Shown piece after piece: positions 27,313-41,014 of a stretch of DNA of 64,000 nucleotides. Positions within the stretch are counted from its first letter, which is position 1, and each line of letters begins with the position of its first letter. The stretch is from Paragordius varius (lineage: Eukaryota > Nematomorpha), in contig OZ176054.1 of assembly GCA_964247055.1 (NCBI GenBank), positions 5,146,001-5,210,000 of the forward strand, read 5' to 3'. A program made the translations under genes and the position numbers. A model generated the notes under the pieces. The model had not been told where the DNA came from and searched no databases. It saw only the letters and a list, made by a program, of their open reading frames with translations.

Positions 27313-28623
27313 TTAGTTTAATTTTTTCAACTCCGAAGTCCATACTTGTTGAGGCCAACCGGTTCGAGTCTTAAAACGAACTTTTGCGGACTTTTCTGAA
27401 GCATACTTCATGGGAAAGTTTGACATTGATTGGTTATTATTATTGATTGACATCATTTCCCTCTTTTATTATATATATAAAAAGTATATTTTGAGGGATT
27501 ATTTTACTAAAGCATTAATTATTATATAATAATAATTGGTACAGATGGTACCGAATGGAATGAAACAAGAAATGCAAAGTTCACATGTAAAATTAGTAAA
27601 AACAGATAAATTTTATTTAATTGACAAGATGATAGAACATAACTCAAGAAGATAAAAAGAAAATACCGCCAATTCCTCATCTTTACGCTTTCTTTCTTCT
27701 CGATTCAATCTTCGGTTCGTTAAGTCAGCTTTAAAATACTTTCTAAACGAATCATCAGAATAATTAGGGGAGTCTTTATTTGGTTCAATAAAAGTATTTT
27801 CATAATTTTGATTGGTGATAACTATTGGTATGGATAATAAATCCATCAAATAAGCAATGTAACTTGTGGCAAGTTTCAACGTTTTAATCTTAGATAGTTT
27901 GGTGTCAGCAGGCACATTCGGGATCCGATCTCTGAGATCAGAAAATGCGCTATTTATGCTTTGAGTTCGTCGCCTTTCTTTCTTATTTGCTGATACTCTC
28001 CGTTTAACAACATACACTACGGGTGTAGAAACTGTTGTATTATTATTATTATCATTATTATAGGGATAGTTTAGAGTAGGTGTCGAGTAAGTGGGAATCT
28101 CAGAATGCGGCATATTTATCCCAGCATTCTCGCTGTTTAAAAGGCAATAAGTTATTTTTTTGGATTCGAGTTTATCATAACGGGAATCGGATTCAATATT
28201 ATTACAGCAATAATAATCGATTAAATAATTGCCATTCAAATTTTCACCGTTAAAGCTATTATTTATAGGGGTTACATCATTGTATTCGATATTATTCCAT
28301 AAACTATTTTGATTGTTGCATGCGAAATTTACAGTAGAATATTGCTGGCCAATTTCATTTGGTAATTTCATGGATTTCGGTTCTCCTTCCAGAAAAGATT
28401 CATTATAAATTATTTTTTTCTGTGATGGTATTATTAGGTCATTTTGATGTTTGAATGATAAATCATAATAGGATTCAGTCGAAAGTGTGGTTTCAAGATT
28501 AAACAGACCATTGATAGCTATTCTCTCCTCTGTTAAAGGGTTTTTATTTCTTTGACTCTGGGAAAGGTAACAGGTATACTCATTGTCGATACTACTATAA
28601 TAATTATGTTTGACATAAGACAT
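27313..28623 (-). CDS. HAND: HAND-family bHLH transcription factor
   Basis: Class II bHLH factor that binds E-boxes as a dimer with E proteins; HAND genes act in heart, visceral mesoderm and limb or neural crest derivatives. Exon 1 is 28623-27667 (319 codons from the ATG at 28623; the frame is open further up but without an ATG). Exon 2 is 27405-27313, joined in phase 0 through GGCG|GTATTT and ATGAAG|TATGCT. The bHLH occupies about residues 204-260: [20 protein letters not shown], then [20 protein letters not shown] and [10 protein letters not shown], nearly identical to vertebrate HAND2. The second exon supplies [14 protein letters not shown], the C-terminal motif found only in HAND proteins. 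The first about 200 residues are N/Y/S-rich and unconserved. A CAT/TTATTA run encodes NNDNNNN. Confidence 0.95.
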
Positions 28624-29680
28624 ATGAACAATTTGATGGAAAAGGGAATTAGGCAAATGAAAATATTAACTTTTTTTATAAATATAAAAAAATATCTGTC
28701 TGAAAATATGAAATAGTTATGTTAAACAGACAGATAACTGTTTATATACACTAACATATATATAAATTGTTTAAATCAAAATTAGGATAAATGTAAATTT
28801 ATTATTAGATATTCTGTGTGATTGGCGGAGATAATTAAATGATAAAACATATAAATATTCTTTTGATTAGGTAATATTCACTTATGCATGTATCTACCTC
28901 TATCCGTATGTGAAAATCATAACTATAATTTATATTATTACTATATGTCATTTTAAATAAAAACCGAGGATTAAATTATATATATATATATAATATAATA
29001 CGTATATATATAAATTAGATAATGTAGTTTTATCATCAGGTTTAAATTTGGGAAACCGATAAAACACTGGCAGCTAGAACTATTACCTTTCTCTAATTTC
29101 CAGATATAATTATCCTATCATCTCTCAATAAGGTGATGTAAAACAGATGCAAGCAATAATATTTTCTGTAAATGATTTTAATGCGAATTTACATGACACC
29201 AAAAATTATATATAGCGTAGTATTTACTTGATAGTCTTACAAAAAACCATTCATTTAAAATGAGAAAACAAAAATTTAATTTTAAACAATGATCAAAGGT
29301 GTGAAAACATTTGAATGTGTCCATTCAATCGGAAAAAGTGTAAGATGTATTGCTAGAATTAGTGCTTAAAATAGCTGTAATTGACGCTTTCGTATTATAT
29401 TTTATATTTCAAAATTTACTGAAATTAAATGGGCCATTAAAATTAAAGCATCATACTGTCTCATATCTTTCAATTTATAGGACTGATTCTCATCACAAGT
29501 GATATTTTTAACAATTTTATAGCCAAATAATTTTTCAAGTATTAATTATATTTTTTGTGACAATAAAATCCATAAAAGATGCCGACCGATTTCTGTATTG
29601 CTACACTTTTGTATAAAATAGCGTGGTATGCAACTAACTGTATAAATTTATCAAGACTGGAACAAATAACTTTATAAGTG
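28624..29680. other. HAND upstream region
   Basis: No coding sequence recognised. TA run near 28978. The HAND promoter should lie in the right-flanking first few hundred bases, but no motif could be assigned. Confidence 0.4.
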
Positions 29681-29689
29681 ACATATTCT

Positions 29690-30300
29690 TTTATATATTT
29701 CGCACATCTCTTAGATCGTATATGGATATGCCATAAAAACTGAATGTTCATTAAGGCAAACAATCCGTTTTTCTTTCAAACATCTTCGAAATTATTAAAG
29801 TGCTCCTCGGTATGAAGTTGTATAGGTCTAATGACGCCAGGTCTGGAGAAAACGGTGCAGAATTCTTATAATTTCAAGTATTTCACTGGATGAGAAAAAT
29901 CACTTAGCCCTGTCTCCCATTCCCGTCATTTTTCAATTCTTTCAATTACTCACTTGTTGGCGTTGTTGTGTATTAATGGTTTCATTGGGACCCAAAAAAG
30001 TTTATAATACGCAACGCTCTGGCCTTTCAAGACACAGAGTATTATCTTCTTGTCGAAGCGATTTAGCCTTGGTGTTAATGGCTGAGCAAGTTAAACAGAA
30101 AGCCACTTCCGATCATCCGTCCCAACTTGATGCAAAAATGATTTCCCTTGGCGTTAAAGCAGGATTTGAATAACTTTGCGATCTCTGATTCGACCATCTA
30201 CAAATTGTGTGGGTCCCACATTTACCGAATTTTATATACTGATTGTTTTTATGTGATACATATAAAGCCTCTAGTTGTCGAGTGTGAGTTGGGTCATCCA
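29690..30300 (-). mobile_element. mariner transposase fossil, minus strand
   Basis: Minus-strand translation gives mariner C-terminal landmarks in order: YYKLFWVPMKPLIHNN (family: YYELLKPNETINTD), then SRPGVIRP..HTEEHFNNFEDV (family: SPDLAPSD..HFNNFEEVKK) and a degraded terminal block. Several stops and frame changes separate them. No terminal repeats were identified with certainty. Confidence 0.65.
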
Positions 30301-30691
30301 ATTCTTCTCACACTTTAGCGAAGTTGTGTGGTCTACCAGAGTGGCATTAGTCCAAACCTGAAATCACAACTTACCAGTTTCACATGTTTTAATGAGCATT
30401 TTCACCATATGTTTCTATCATCGAACCTTTTTCTTCAGGTGAAATATAATGTTCTTTAAAAAAAATTGACATGATCACCGTATGATAAAAATAAATTATT
30501 ACCTTTTGACGGATTAAATAATGTATGATTTTAATTTAATAAATTTGAACGAAATGGGGTTTGTATCAAATTAATTGTCCGCCTTTTCGCTGATGTCTCC
30601 TCTTAGTAAACTAAGTAATCCTCGTAGTTAAAAATATATTTCCCATGTATTATAATATAACTGGTTTGACATTAAGTAATTACATTTCATA

Positions 30692-30945
30692 AGTAGTTGG
30701 AACGGGGGGCTAGTGCACCTGACGTCATAGTTGAAGGGGTGCCGGATTTTAATAAATTTTAATTTTATTTAAAAAAAAATAGGTATTTAACAGTTATAAT
30801 TTTAAATATACATAAAAAATCACCCATTTATTAGTAATCATGATCACGGTTTGAATTTTTTTTTTAAAATGCAGGGGGTGGCATGGAGGGGGCGCCATAT
30901 TCATACACCGGGTGTCAGAAATGCAAGCTACGCCTCTGGCGAAGT
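30692..30945. mobile_element. Small degraded transposon remnant
   Basis: The right edge GCAAGCTACGCCTCTG, read in reverse, is a CAGAGGCGTAGCTTGC terminal repeat as in many hAT-type elements. GGGGGCGCC-type GC-rich blocks lie on both sides of an AT-rich core. The left end is ill-defined. Confidence 0.35.
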
Positions 30946-30949
30946 TATT

Positions 30950-33900
30950 GTAACATTAGTTTATGTACTATGCTGAGAAAATTTCAGCTAATATCTGATA
31001 TATATCGAAATACTTAATATGCTTTTCGTTTTGAGTTACGTAAAATTATTAGTTATTATTCTGCTCCAATCACAAAATCAGGGACAGGCATCAGATCAAA
31101 ATATCTTCTTGATATTATAATGTATATAAAATATTATTTTTTATAAATTTTCTAGTTTTAAATTGTTTTAACCCGTAAAATGGGGTCTTATTTAAAAAAA
31201 ATCAAAAAGAGAATTTGCGTATATTTGAGCGAATAGATTAACGTCCAAAATTATATCATATAGGAATATGCATGCTGGAGACGATAAATTGTATAAAACA
31301 TTATCGGTTTATAATTCGTTGAAGTTCGATCACCTCAGAATTGGGATTGATATATGTGTTGGTATTAAAACTTAAATAAAACAAATAGTGTTTCGATCAA
31401 AACTAACCAATTAAGCCGAATTATATTTTGATGTGATAGGAATAGGCATTTTTTATTATATTGTCTCCATGCTCAAAGTTAAAAGTAAAGGATGCATTTT
31501 AGAAAAAAGTTTATTTTGATGTCATTTTGGATATATTTTAATCATCGCGCAAATTTTTAAGTGATTTTTTAAAAGTTAAAATACACATTTTTTATAATTT
31601 TTGAATTTAATACGAAATAAGTTTATCCAATTTAGGGAATAAATTTAACATAACCAAATAACTCTCATATCATATTGATTTTGGCGATTCAGCATGTACT
31701 GTTCCGAATTTCGGCTATATTGGTATTTAAATTTTGAAATTTTTGTGTTCCAGCACAATATTTTTTGAAAAATATAAGGACCATTTAGTATATATTTTTT
31801 GGTCCTAAAGAGACAATTAAGATTGAAACTGTCGTGTCTCTGTAAGTAGATTATGAAATCTTAAAAATCTGACATCTTCTGACGGGAATCATAAAAATTT
31901 TAAATATCTAATTTAAGTGAACTTTCAACTTCTTAACAAAAATATCATTTATAACATTGTAAATTCTTTGTTAAATTTTTGATGTGCTGTAAACTTACAT
32001 ATTAAGAGTAGCATACAAAAATATAATTTATAGTCGGACAGGCTATGAAAGAATGGTCAAAGAAATCCTCTAATTTTGAGGAAGATAAGGCAACGTATTG
32101 GTAAAGTTCGATTTCGTTCTTTTTTGCCACGATGGGTATTTTGATATTCAATGGCCCACTGATTTAAATTTGCAATTATGAAAATCAAAAATGATTTATT
32201 ATTTGGAAAAAATGTTAATTTATTTTATATGACTATGATTTTACATTAATTTTTAATTTAATTTATTGTAATTTTTCATGTGCAACGAATCCAATAAATG
32301 AACGATGTATTCATAATAATTGTAATAATAATTATTTTACAATTTTTTTGCCATCCAGACTTTTAGTGTTTTATTTTGTCCACCAATAAAAAAAAATAAA
32401 TTATAATTAAAACTACTTTACAAAAGGTAAATCACCTTAGCCTCAACATTTCACCTCTTTCTAAAACCCAAAAATCAAAAAGCTATTAAAACACTTATAA
32501 CTTTTGTAAAGTGTGTGTTGTGTTAGAGTAGAGAGTAAAATTAATTATCGTTCGTTTCGTCCAAAATGCTTTTTTCTTGTGTGTGTGACATTAAAATAGA
32601 TGCTAATGTTATTTAAATTAAATAAAAACGAATATTTACTTTTATCTTTTGGATCCACTTATTTAATAATGGTAATATAAAATAGGTAAAACAATTTGTT
32701 TGATGCATTCTTATTCCTCTTAGCTAATAAATTTCACTATAAACATAACTGATGATTTTACCCTTAACTCCTACTATGGAACTCATCAATCTTCTCCCCT
32801 CCATTATTTCTATCATTCATTTATATATATATATATATATATGTAAATGACTTTTTTATTTTTATGTATTGCATAAAATTAATTTATAATTAACAGGTAG
32901 AGATAGGTAGTTAGGTATATATTGCGGAGAGTATAACTGTAAAAAGCCCCCATTTTTATCTAGTTTATAAATATTGTACTTAATAATGTGGAATATAGAA
33001 ATATGTAAATGGAAAAAATAATGACTAAAAAGAATTATTTACCCAAAAATATGATGTTAGACAGTTTGTTTCATGGCGTTTTCTTTTATCTTTTTTTCCA
33101 GTGGTCTTAAAGCTCAATCAAAACTCATAAATATTATTTATGCAGTATTTATTACAATTAGGAATTATGTATGATACATATCATTTAACAAAAAGATAAA
33201 ATATCTTTGGTATCAAAGTTTAATTTTCTCTAATTTTAACGATAAAATCTATAGTATATAAAGCTTCCTTTAACATTGCAACCTATTTTATTTGTTAAAC
33301 CTTATTTGATCATTCCCCTAATAAGACGCCACAGCTAATTTGTTTTTATATGCCGCATTATTTAACTCAACTATGCTGAATAGATATAAAGGATATACTC
33401 ACAAATTGGACACCCAATAATTAATCAATGTATTGGGTCTGACCGATTTTAAAAATGCATTGCACCGAGAATTTTTTATCAATTGCATCCTATGAACCTC
33501 CATTTTTTGGTTTGATTGCAAATATTTAACATATGTGTTAAGACTGCTTGTGACTATGATTGATTGTATTCTGTCAGGCCTATTTAACCCGTCAAAACCA
33601 ACTATACTTTGATGTGGAATAAAACATTAAATCATACCATAAAAACACTCTTTAAAAAGGGCGGCATACATTTTAAACTAGCTTTTTTACATATATTTTA
33701 TTGTCTTATATTGCTAAAAATAAATAGAGATGTAAATGGGTCATCATCAATTATATATTTAAAATTTATATAGGAGTCCAAGATTATAAAAGTATGAATA
33801 TCTTTAGGTTTTATCGTTTCATCTGCATCTATTACTTATAAAAGATAACAGAAAGTTTGACGAGGAAATTATAGTGACAAATGGTGGGTTTTATTAGCCT

Positions 33901-34110
33901 ACCTTTGCGACATTACTTATAAACTTTTTTAATACGTCGCCAAGGAAGCAAAATAATAACCCAATTTGCTAATGGATTATCTTTAAAAAATTAATAATAT
34001 AAATTAGATTTTATAAATTAAACACTCCTATATTTTCCAACACTTAAAACGATTCATGAAGAAAATATGGAATTTACCGCGGAGATTCATTAAATAATAG
34101 ATCTAACATT
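30950..34110. other. Gene-free intergenic DNA
   Basis: No coding region or RNA gene could be supported on either strand. A TA microsatellite lies near 32822-32842. Confidence 0.5.
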
Positions 34111-34259
34111 TTTATCTAATGAGATATAATTCAAATTTCAAAAATTGAGTTATATTAAAAATTGCTAAAAACTTGTTGAAAATCCATGGCACATGGATAT
34201 ATTCAATATTAAACAACTTGAGCATTTTAGTTTTGATCAGGCGCATATCATTGAAGACT

Positions 34260-34536
34260 TCGTAGGTTTTAAAACTTATAATATGGATATTTAAAAAGAA
34301 TTGTAGAGAAGAAAGATATGTATTGGCAAGATGTGCCAAATAAATATGAAAATATAAAAAAATGTGCTCAAGTTATTCTAACTCTTTTTCCCTCAACTTA
34401 TACGTGTGAGACGTCATATTCAAAAATGAAGTGTGTCAAGAATACATACAGAAAGTGCTTAACCGATGATCATATGGACGACGTATTAAGATTGGCCTGT
34501 CATGAGGTGAAACCAAATTTAAAAAATATTGGTTAA
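34260..34536 (+). pseudogene. hAT transposase C-terminal fragment
   Basis: The translation gives WQDVPNKYENIKKCAQVI, LFPSTYTCETSYSKMKCVKN and LTDDHMDDVLRLACHEVKPN, the hAT C-terminal dimerisation domain (STY.CE..FS.MK..KN.YR..LTD.HL...LR.A) of GTF2IRD2/ZBED5-like transposases. Only this last exon-sized piece is readable. The sequence upstream to about 34110 may belong to it but is too degraded. Confidence 0.8.
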
Positions 34537-35006
34537 TATCGAAATAAAAATTTATCAAAATATTTTAAACTAAATGGTAAACCAGTTTTTAGCTGGATTT
34601 ACATGGGATCTGCAATTCATTGTGCTGATTTAGAGTATAAATATGTGCATATGTGTTAAATAGTTATGGAATATTGCCATTATAAGGTTCAAGGCCCTCG
34701 AACAAAAAATATATTTTATTTGGCCCGACAAATTTTTTTGGTGCCACTGTTTTATGTGATTCAAAACAATTTTTAAGTTTTTTGTTTTTAAAAAATTACC
34801 ATCTCACCAATAATTTATTACCTTTAGGAGGCTTATAATTTCAAAGACAAAAACAGAGTTTAAGGTAATTTTGATATTTTTAACGGATATTAATTAATTT
34901 ACAGTGATAACTGTGCATTTTAATATCCAGTAGGTAAAATAATTTTGATAATAATTTTAAAAAAAACAAAAGCTTTTTTTTAAATGTTATACTAATTTGA
35001 CCTTAA

Positions 35007-36628
35007 TCTATATATTTATAAAAATGGAAAATGCTGGCTTTGTGATCTGGTACAGGAAAACCGGTAGACCCATTCAAATCCAAACTTCGAAAAAATATAA
35101 TCATTAATGAATGCCCCGACAGTAGCTTCGCCCTTTTTTTGAAATAGGTCCCCAGTTCGGGCCCACCCCGTATGAAAAACGGGTTTTTTTGAAAACAGAA
35201 GTCCACAAAAATCGTGTCTTGAGACACTGGAGAACGTGTTGGATCATTCAATTTCAAATATAATTTTTGTTTACTTATTTTCGATTGCGCCGAACATAGT
35301 CGAGTCACTTTTTTGATTTAGGCCCTCTTTTTACCCGCTACCCCCGTAAAATGCCATTTTTTTTTTCAAAAAACAAAGTCCACAAAAATAATTTTTTAAA
35401 TCTATTTTTCGCCCTAGGTATGAGACCGTAAAAATTCAATATGGATTCCACGATTCCCTGCTAAAAGGCATTAGTCAGGCGTTTCTTTGATGATAGCTGC
35501 TGGGTAAAGAGCTACCCGCTAAAAACTGATTCCTCATGTAACTTTGTGATCTGTTTCCGGAAAACTGGTGAACCCATTCAAATCCAAACATGAAAAAAAT
35601 TTAATCATTAATGAATGCCCCGACAATAGCTTCGCCCTTTTTTGGAATTAGGTCCCCAGTTCGGGCCTACCCCGTGTGAAAAATGGGTTAAGTCAATTTT
35701 TTGGAGAACGTGTTGGACCATTCAATTTCAAATATAATTTTTGTTTACTTATTTTCGATGCCGAACATAGTCGAGTCACTTTTTTGATTTAGGCCCTCTT
35801 TTTACCCGCTACCACCGTAAAATGCCATTTTTTTCAAAAGTCCACAAAAATAATTTTTAAATCTATTTTTCGCCCTAGGTATGAGACCGTAAAAATTCAA
35901 TATGGATTCCACGTATTCCCTATTAAAAGGCAAAAATTTTAGTCAGGCGTTTCTTTGATGATAGCTGCTGGGTAAGGAGCTACCCGCTAAAAACTGATTT
36001 CTCATGTAACTTTGTGATCTGTTTCCGGAAAACCGGTAGACCCATTCAAATCCAAACTTCGAAAAAATATAATCATTAATGAATGCCCCGACAGTAGCTT
36101 CGCCCTTTTTTTGAAATAGGTCCCCAGTTCGGGCCCACCCCGTATGAAAAACGGGTTTTTTTGAAAACAGAAGTCCACAAAAATCGTGTCTTGAGACACT
36201 GGAGAACGTGTTGGATCATTCAATTTCAAATATAATTTTTGTTTACTTATTTTCGATTGCGCCGAACATAGTCGAGTCACTTTTTTGATTTAGGCCCTCT
36301 TTTTACCCGCTACCACCGTAAAATGCCATTTTTTTCAAAAGTCCACAAAAATAATTTTTAAATCTATTTTTCGCCCTAGGTATGAGACCGTAAAAATTCA
36401 ATATGGATTCCACGTATTCCCTGTTAAAAGGCAAAAATTTTAGTCAGGCGTTTCTTTGATGATAGCTGCTGGGTAAGGAGCTACCCGCTAAAAACTGATT
36501 TCTCATGTAACTTTGTGATCTGTTTCCGGAAAACCGGTAGACCCATTCAAATCCAAACTTCGAACCCCCCCTCCCCAGAAGTCCGAAGGACTTCCTCGGG
36601 CTGCGTAGCAGCACGAGATTTACGATAG
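35007..36628 (+). mobile_element. Non-autonomous Helitron with three internal tandem units
   Basis: It starts A|TCTATATATTTATAAAAATG and ends ...GGGCTGCGTAGCAGCACG..ACGATAG|T, with the same terminal palindromes as the copy at 19618. Between them the block starting TTTGTGATCTG recurs at about 35041, 35545, 36013 and 36514. The units are therefore 504, 468 and 501 bases long. Each unit contains GGTAAGGAGCTACCC, a potential stem-loop. The minus-strand open frames that repeat in units one and three are a by-product; no protein is implied. Confidence 0.8.
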
Positions 36629-37393
36629 TAATTATATAAAAATAATTTATACGATTTTCAGTTATTATATAAGTACATATATTGCATATGATACAATTTT
36701 GGCCATTTTCAGGTCATATGATTTGATATTTTGAGAAACATTTTTAGGTAAGAACAAATTTTTAGAATGTGGTATAAGATCGTAAATGCAAATTTTGTAA
36801 CAATCGTAGGTTTAATTTATGAAAAATCATTCAAAATTTAAAATGTTTCCTTCTAACCCCTTGATTAATTCAGATTTTTAATTAATACATCAAGGCTATA
36901 TATACTACAAATTAAATAAAAATTGGATCTACGATCTGACTCTTGATTTGGCACATAGTGTAAATTAATCTTACAGTGTTATAGAATTAAAGCCAATATC
37001 TAACGATTATGCATATAATATTTATTTAATTAAATAGAGTGTGGAAATTGTCTGACATCACATAAGTTGCATGTTTTCGTACGTTAAATACTCATATAAT
37101 AAACATGTATTGATTACGTTTTGTCAAATGTGGATTTCAAAATTGATTGTTTCCAATACATACGGAGAGGATATTATGTAAAGCTGGAATTAAGCATCGG
37201 CCCAAAATAAAGTATTACTTAAACATGAGTGTTCGTCCCATTTATGTCCAATTTGTTTGGTACGATTATTGATTCATCAGAAAAACAATTATAAGGGGAT
37301 AAAATTTAATATTTGTAGATACATATATAATGAATTTATGCATAAATAATGACTCTATTGTTCGATCATTAATAGGTAAATGTCAGATATTTT
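36629..37393. other. Intergenic region downstream of LENG8
   Basis: No feature recognised. It must contain the LENG8 3' UTR. Confidence 0.4.
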
Positions 37394-40300
37394 TCATTTT
37401 ATAAAATTAACATTTGTTTTGCAATCAAAAAGTTCGTCCTGTTCGTCCGCGGGTGTTAGTTTAAAATTTAAACTTTTGATAAATTCCTTACAAGTGTGTA
37501 TGTCAGGAAATGCTAATTCACTCACCAAAAAAGATAAATCTATTTTGGATTGTTTATATCTATAATGAATGTATAATATTAATAAACATATATAATCAGT
37601 TCCAAAAAAATCATAAAAATAAATGTATATCATTATTATCCGGCCAATCTGTATGATTACACATATAAAATACCGACACATAAAAAGCAACTGTTTAATA
37701 ACATTCTTTCACATCCGATGTATAAATAATTTCGCGCTTGAAATTCTAATACAGGCTATACAAAGAATTAAACCCCTCTTACTTTTTTACCTGTTCGCGT
37801 TTATGAATTTTCCATTCAATCAAAATAATTAAAAAATGATAAAAATTCTAAAATAGATAGCACAATTGTTTAAACTTACGCTTTTATAATCTTTTCAAGT
37901 GCAAGTTTACGTTCCCGGACAATAAACCAATCTATTAAATATGCTGACATACGGAGCGCACCTTTAGAATATAAATTAAAAAATTTGTGATAATTTCCCT
38001 GGCTCCAAGCGCAATACAAATGAACTACAAATTTTATCATTGGATGATTTTTTATGGCGATATCTAGGTTCCCAAGAGTATTGTTCAAATCTAATATTTA
38101 ATAATGTTGGCTTTATTTAAGATAAATTAATATAATTATCAAAAATAAATGATTTTTACCTAATATACCTATCTTTGATTTTAAAGTTTTTAGTTAAAAC
38201 ATTACAAAAATTTTATTTTGAGACCTAAGGATATTAAGAGAAAATTTTTATATAATGGTGCGAATTATATAAATATTTCATATCAATCAACTCGGGGCAA
38301 GCGAGTGTTAATAACTTAATAAATAGGGAGAGATATAGAATTTATAAATATTAAAGGAACGGGTTATTTTGGGGATTGTATATGAATAAAACGATTCCAG
38401 CAGTAAACATATATTGCGCAGATATGATAAAATAGTTGACATAATAATTAACAACTTATGTATTATTTTACCAATATTCAGTCATTACAATTTTAGTACT
38501 CTTTAAAAAAATTTATTTACAAAACATTCACTCAAATCAAATAAATAGCAAGCAATGTTAAAAGTATATACCATTTGAACTATTGGTAAACATATGGTAT
38601 ATGATGTAATATGCAATAAATTCCTCCTTAAACTTGGAGGGTTGGCCTTCGTCATAAAGGGCCTGAAGTTGTGTTTGACACTGATTAAACTCTTCACGAT
38701 CGGCCATTTCCAATGCAATCCTACAATGAGTTTCATATACCGCAACAGTCAAACTATCCCGTATGTTTTGAACCTGCGTACGAATGTGAATCATTTATAT
38801 AGGGTCAAATATTTTAATTAATTTTACCAGTTAAGAAAATAGATTATAAAAGCCTAAACATTAACTTATGTATTTTATATTAAGTATAAAGGCTTAATTT
38901 GTAATACCATCAAATCTTGGCGGATGGATTTCAATTGTTCACATGCATAATGGTAATTGTGTTCGGTGCACCATTTATTTTGAACATGAAGTAAAGATTT
39001 ATATAATATTACTGCTGGTCTTATGATTTCTGGATCCGGAGCCTAAAATCATAAAATATATATTTATTTTAAATATCGCTTATAAAACAAATAAAATAAG
39101 CATAATCTCACTGAAGTCAAACGGAGATAAGGTCTTTCAATGTTTGTTGAAGTACCAATCACATGTATCTTGGTCCAATCTATAGATGAGTCTAATGAAT
39201 CCTCTTGAAGCTAAAATATTGATATATTTATATTATATATGTAATGTTGGGAAATTGTATATTTGGATTAACATGTGTTAAACGCCAATACTTATTTATA
39301 CCAATAATATCATTCAATCATTAATTATAATCAATTTAATCAAAATAAAGTTACGAAAAAATAATATGCAATAAACATAAAGGGTGGATAAATTTTGCGT
39401 AAATAATATACTCCCATTACTCCAAATTTGGAAAGGAAAGGGTCATCAACATTCTTGCGTGCAATTAACTCTTGTTCTTCATTTAGCTTAAACCTGTTTG
39501 AACGCTTTTCAAGCAATTCCTTATTTGAGGATATTTGACCTTGCAATTTACTGTACAAATAAAAATGAATATAATGAATTAATTAATTATTTGATTCAAA
39601 AAAATGATTAAAAAATTACAATGCTTCCCGGGAAGTTAAACCATCTTTTCGGGCTAAATATATATATTCAAAAATTATTATATTTCAATATAATTAAATC
39701 TTTAAAGGTTAGTAATAAAAAGTAAATTTTGTGAAAACCTTCGGCTAAATTGTTGGTTAGAGTTGATATTAATGTGGATGATAATGATTCCGTGTTGATC
39801 TCCAGTCCCAATCTTATATAAATTAAATAAATAAATTATTTGCGATCTAAAATTAAATTTCATAAGTAGACCATTTTTGAATGTCATTATATAATAATAT
39901 AATATTTATCAATAACAATTAGCTTATTTATAACATTTAAAAGAAAAAAAACTTAAAGTAGAAATTTTTCAAATAAGCCTAGAGCAGATTGTATAATCAA
40001 TATATTAATTATTTTACTTGTTTATCTTTTGAAGTTTGCGATTTTTCTTGGGGAAATTTGGCTTTTTATCAATATTTCCAGGGGGAGTTCCATTCGAATA
40101 ATCCCACCTATAAGCTTTACCTATAATAATTAATTAAAATTATATTTCATTTTAAGAAAAAAATAAATATGTTTTAGGGTGAAACCTTTGTGATGAGGTG
40201 ATGCTAAGTGATTTCTTCGTTTATTGTTAATAACAGGACTTCGGCTATTGGATCGGGAAATCGATTTAGAAGCGGCAGACCCTGAACGACTATAATTACA

Positions 40301-40959
40301 AATATTTTTTAAGAGATTCGCATCAAGGTAGTTTTAAGTAATTAAATGGAAAAAAATGTTTCGAATAAAATTTCATATCAAAATTTTTTACTTAGAATAA
40401 GTAGACGATGCACTAAAGGATGAACCGGATCGAGATATAGATTGTTTAACGTTGGGGCTTGGTGAGTGTCGATGAGCGTTTCTTTTATTATGAGGTCTAT
40501 TGACAATTAAAAAAGGAAATATTGAATTATTTTATTAATCATAATTAAAAAACATTAGAATATTTTCATCTTCATATTATAAACTATATAAAAATTTTAC
40601 AAATAAAAAGTAGCGTAACCCAATATAAACAGTGTTGCTAAACTAAATACGGGTTTGAGTAAATAAAATACATAAAATTTTAATAAATTAATGAAGTACC
40701 GATCAAAGCTCTTTCGATGACCTTTTCCATCCTTTCTATCGTAATCTGTCCTATGTTTATCACGATACCTGTCTGGTCCACGGGGCGGTAAATATAAATT
40801 CTTTTTTAATTTCGCCTTTTCATTCATTTCATCTTCATCGTCAGCTGTAAAAGCTCTATTAAATCGAGCTTTGTATTCAGGCAAATGTTTCCCGGCTCGG
40901 GTGTACCTACCTCCAAATTGACCCGGTCCTGGAAACTGTTTACCAATGCTAAATGAACG

Positions 40960-41014
<55 letters not shown>

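Noticed and set aside
35003-36280. Nearly identical minus-strand open frames of 101 and 92 codons
   Set aside because: They are the same part of the tandem Helitron unit read twice. The copy at 47.6 kb does not keep the frame, and no protein family is recognisable.
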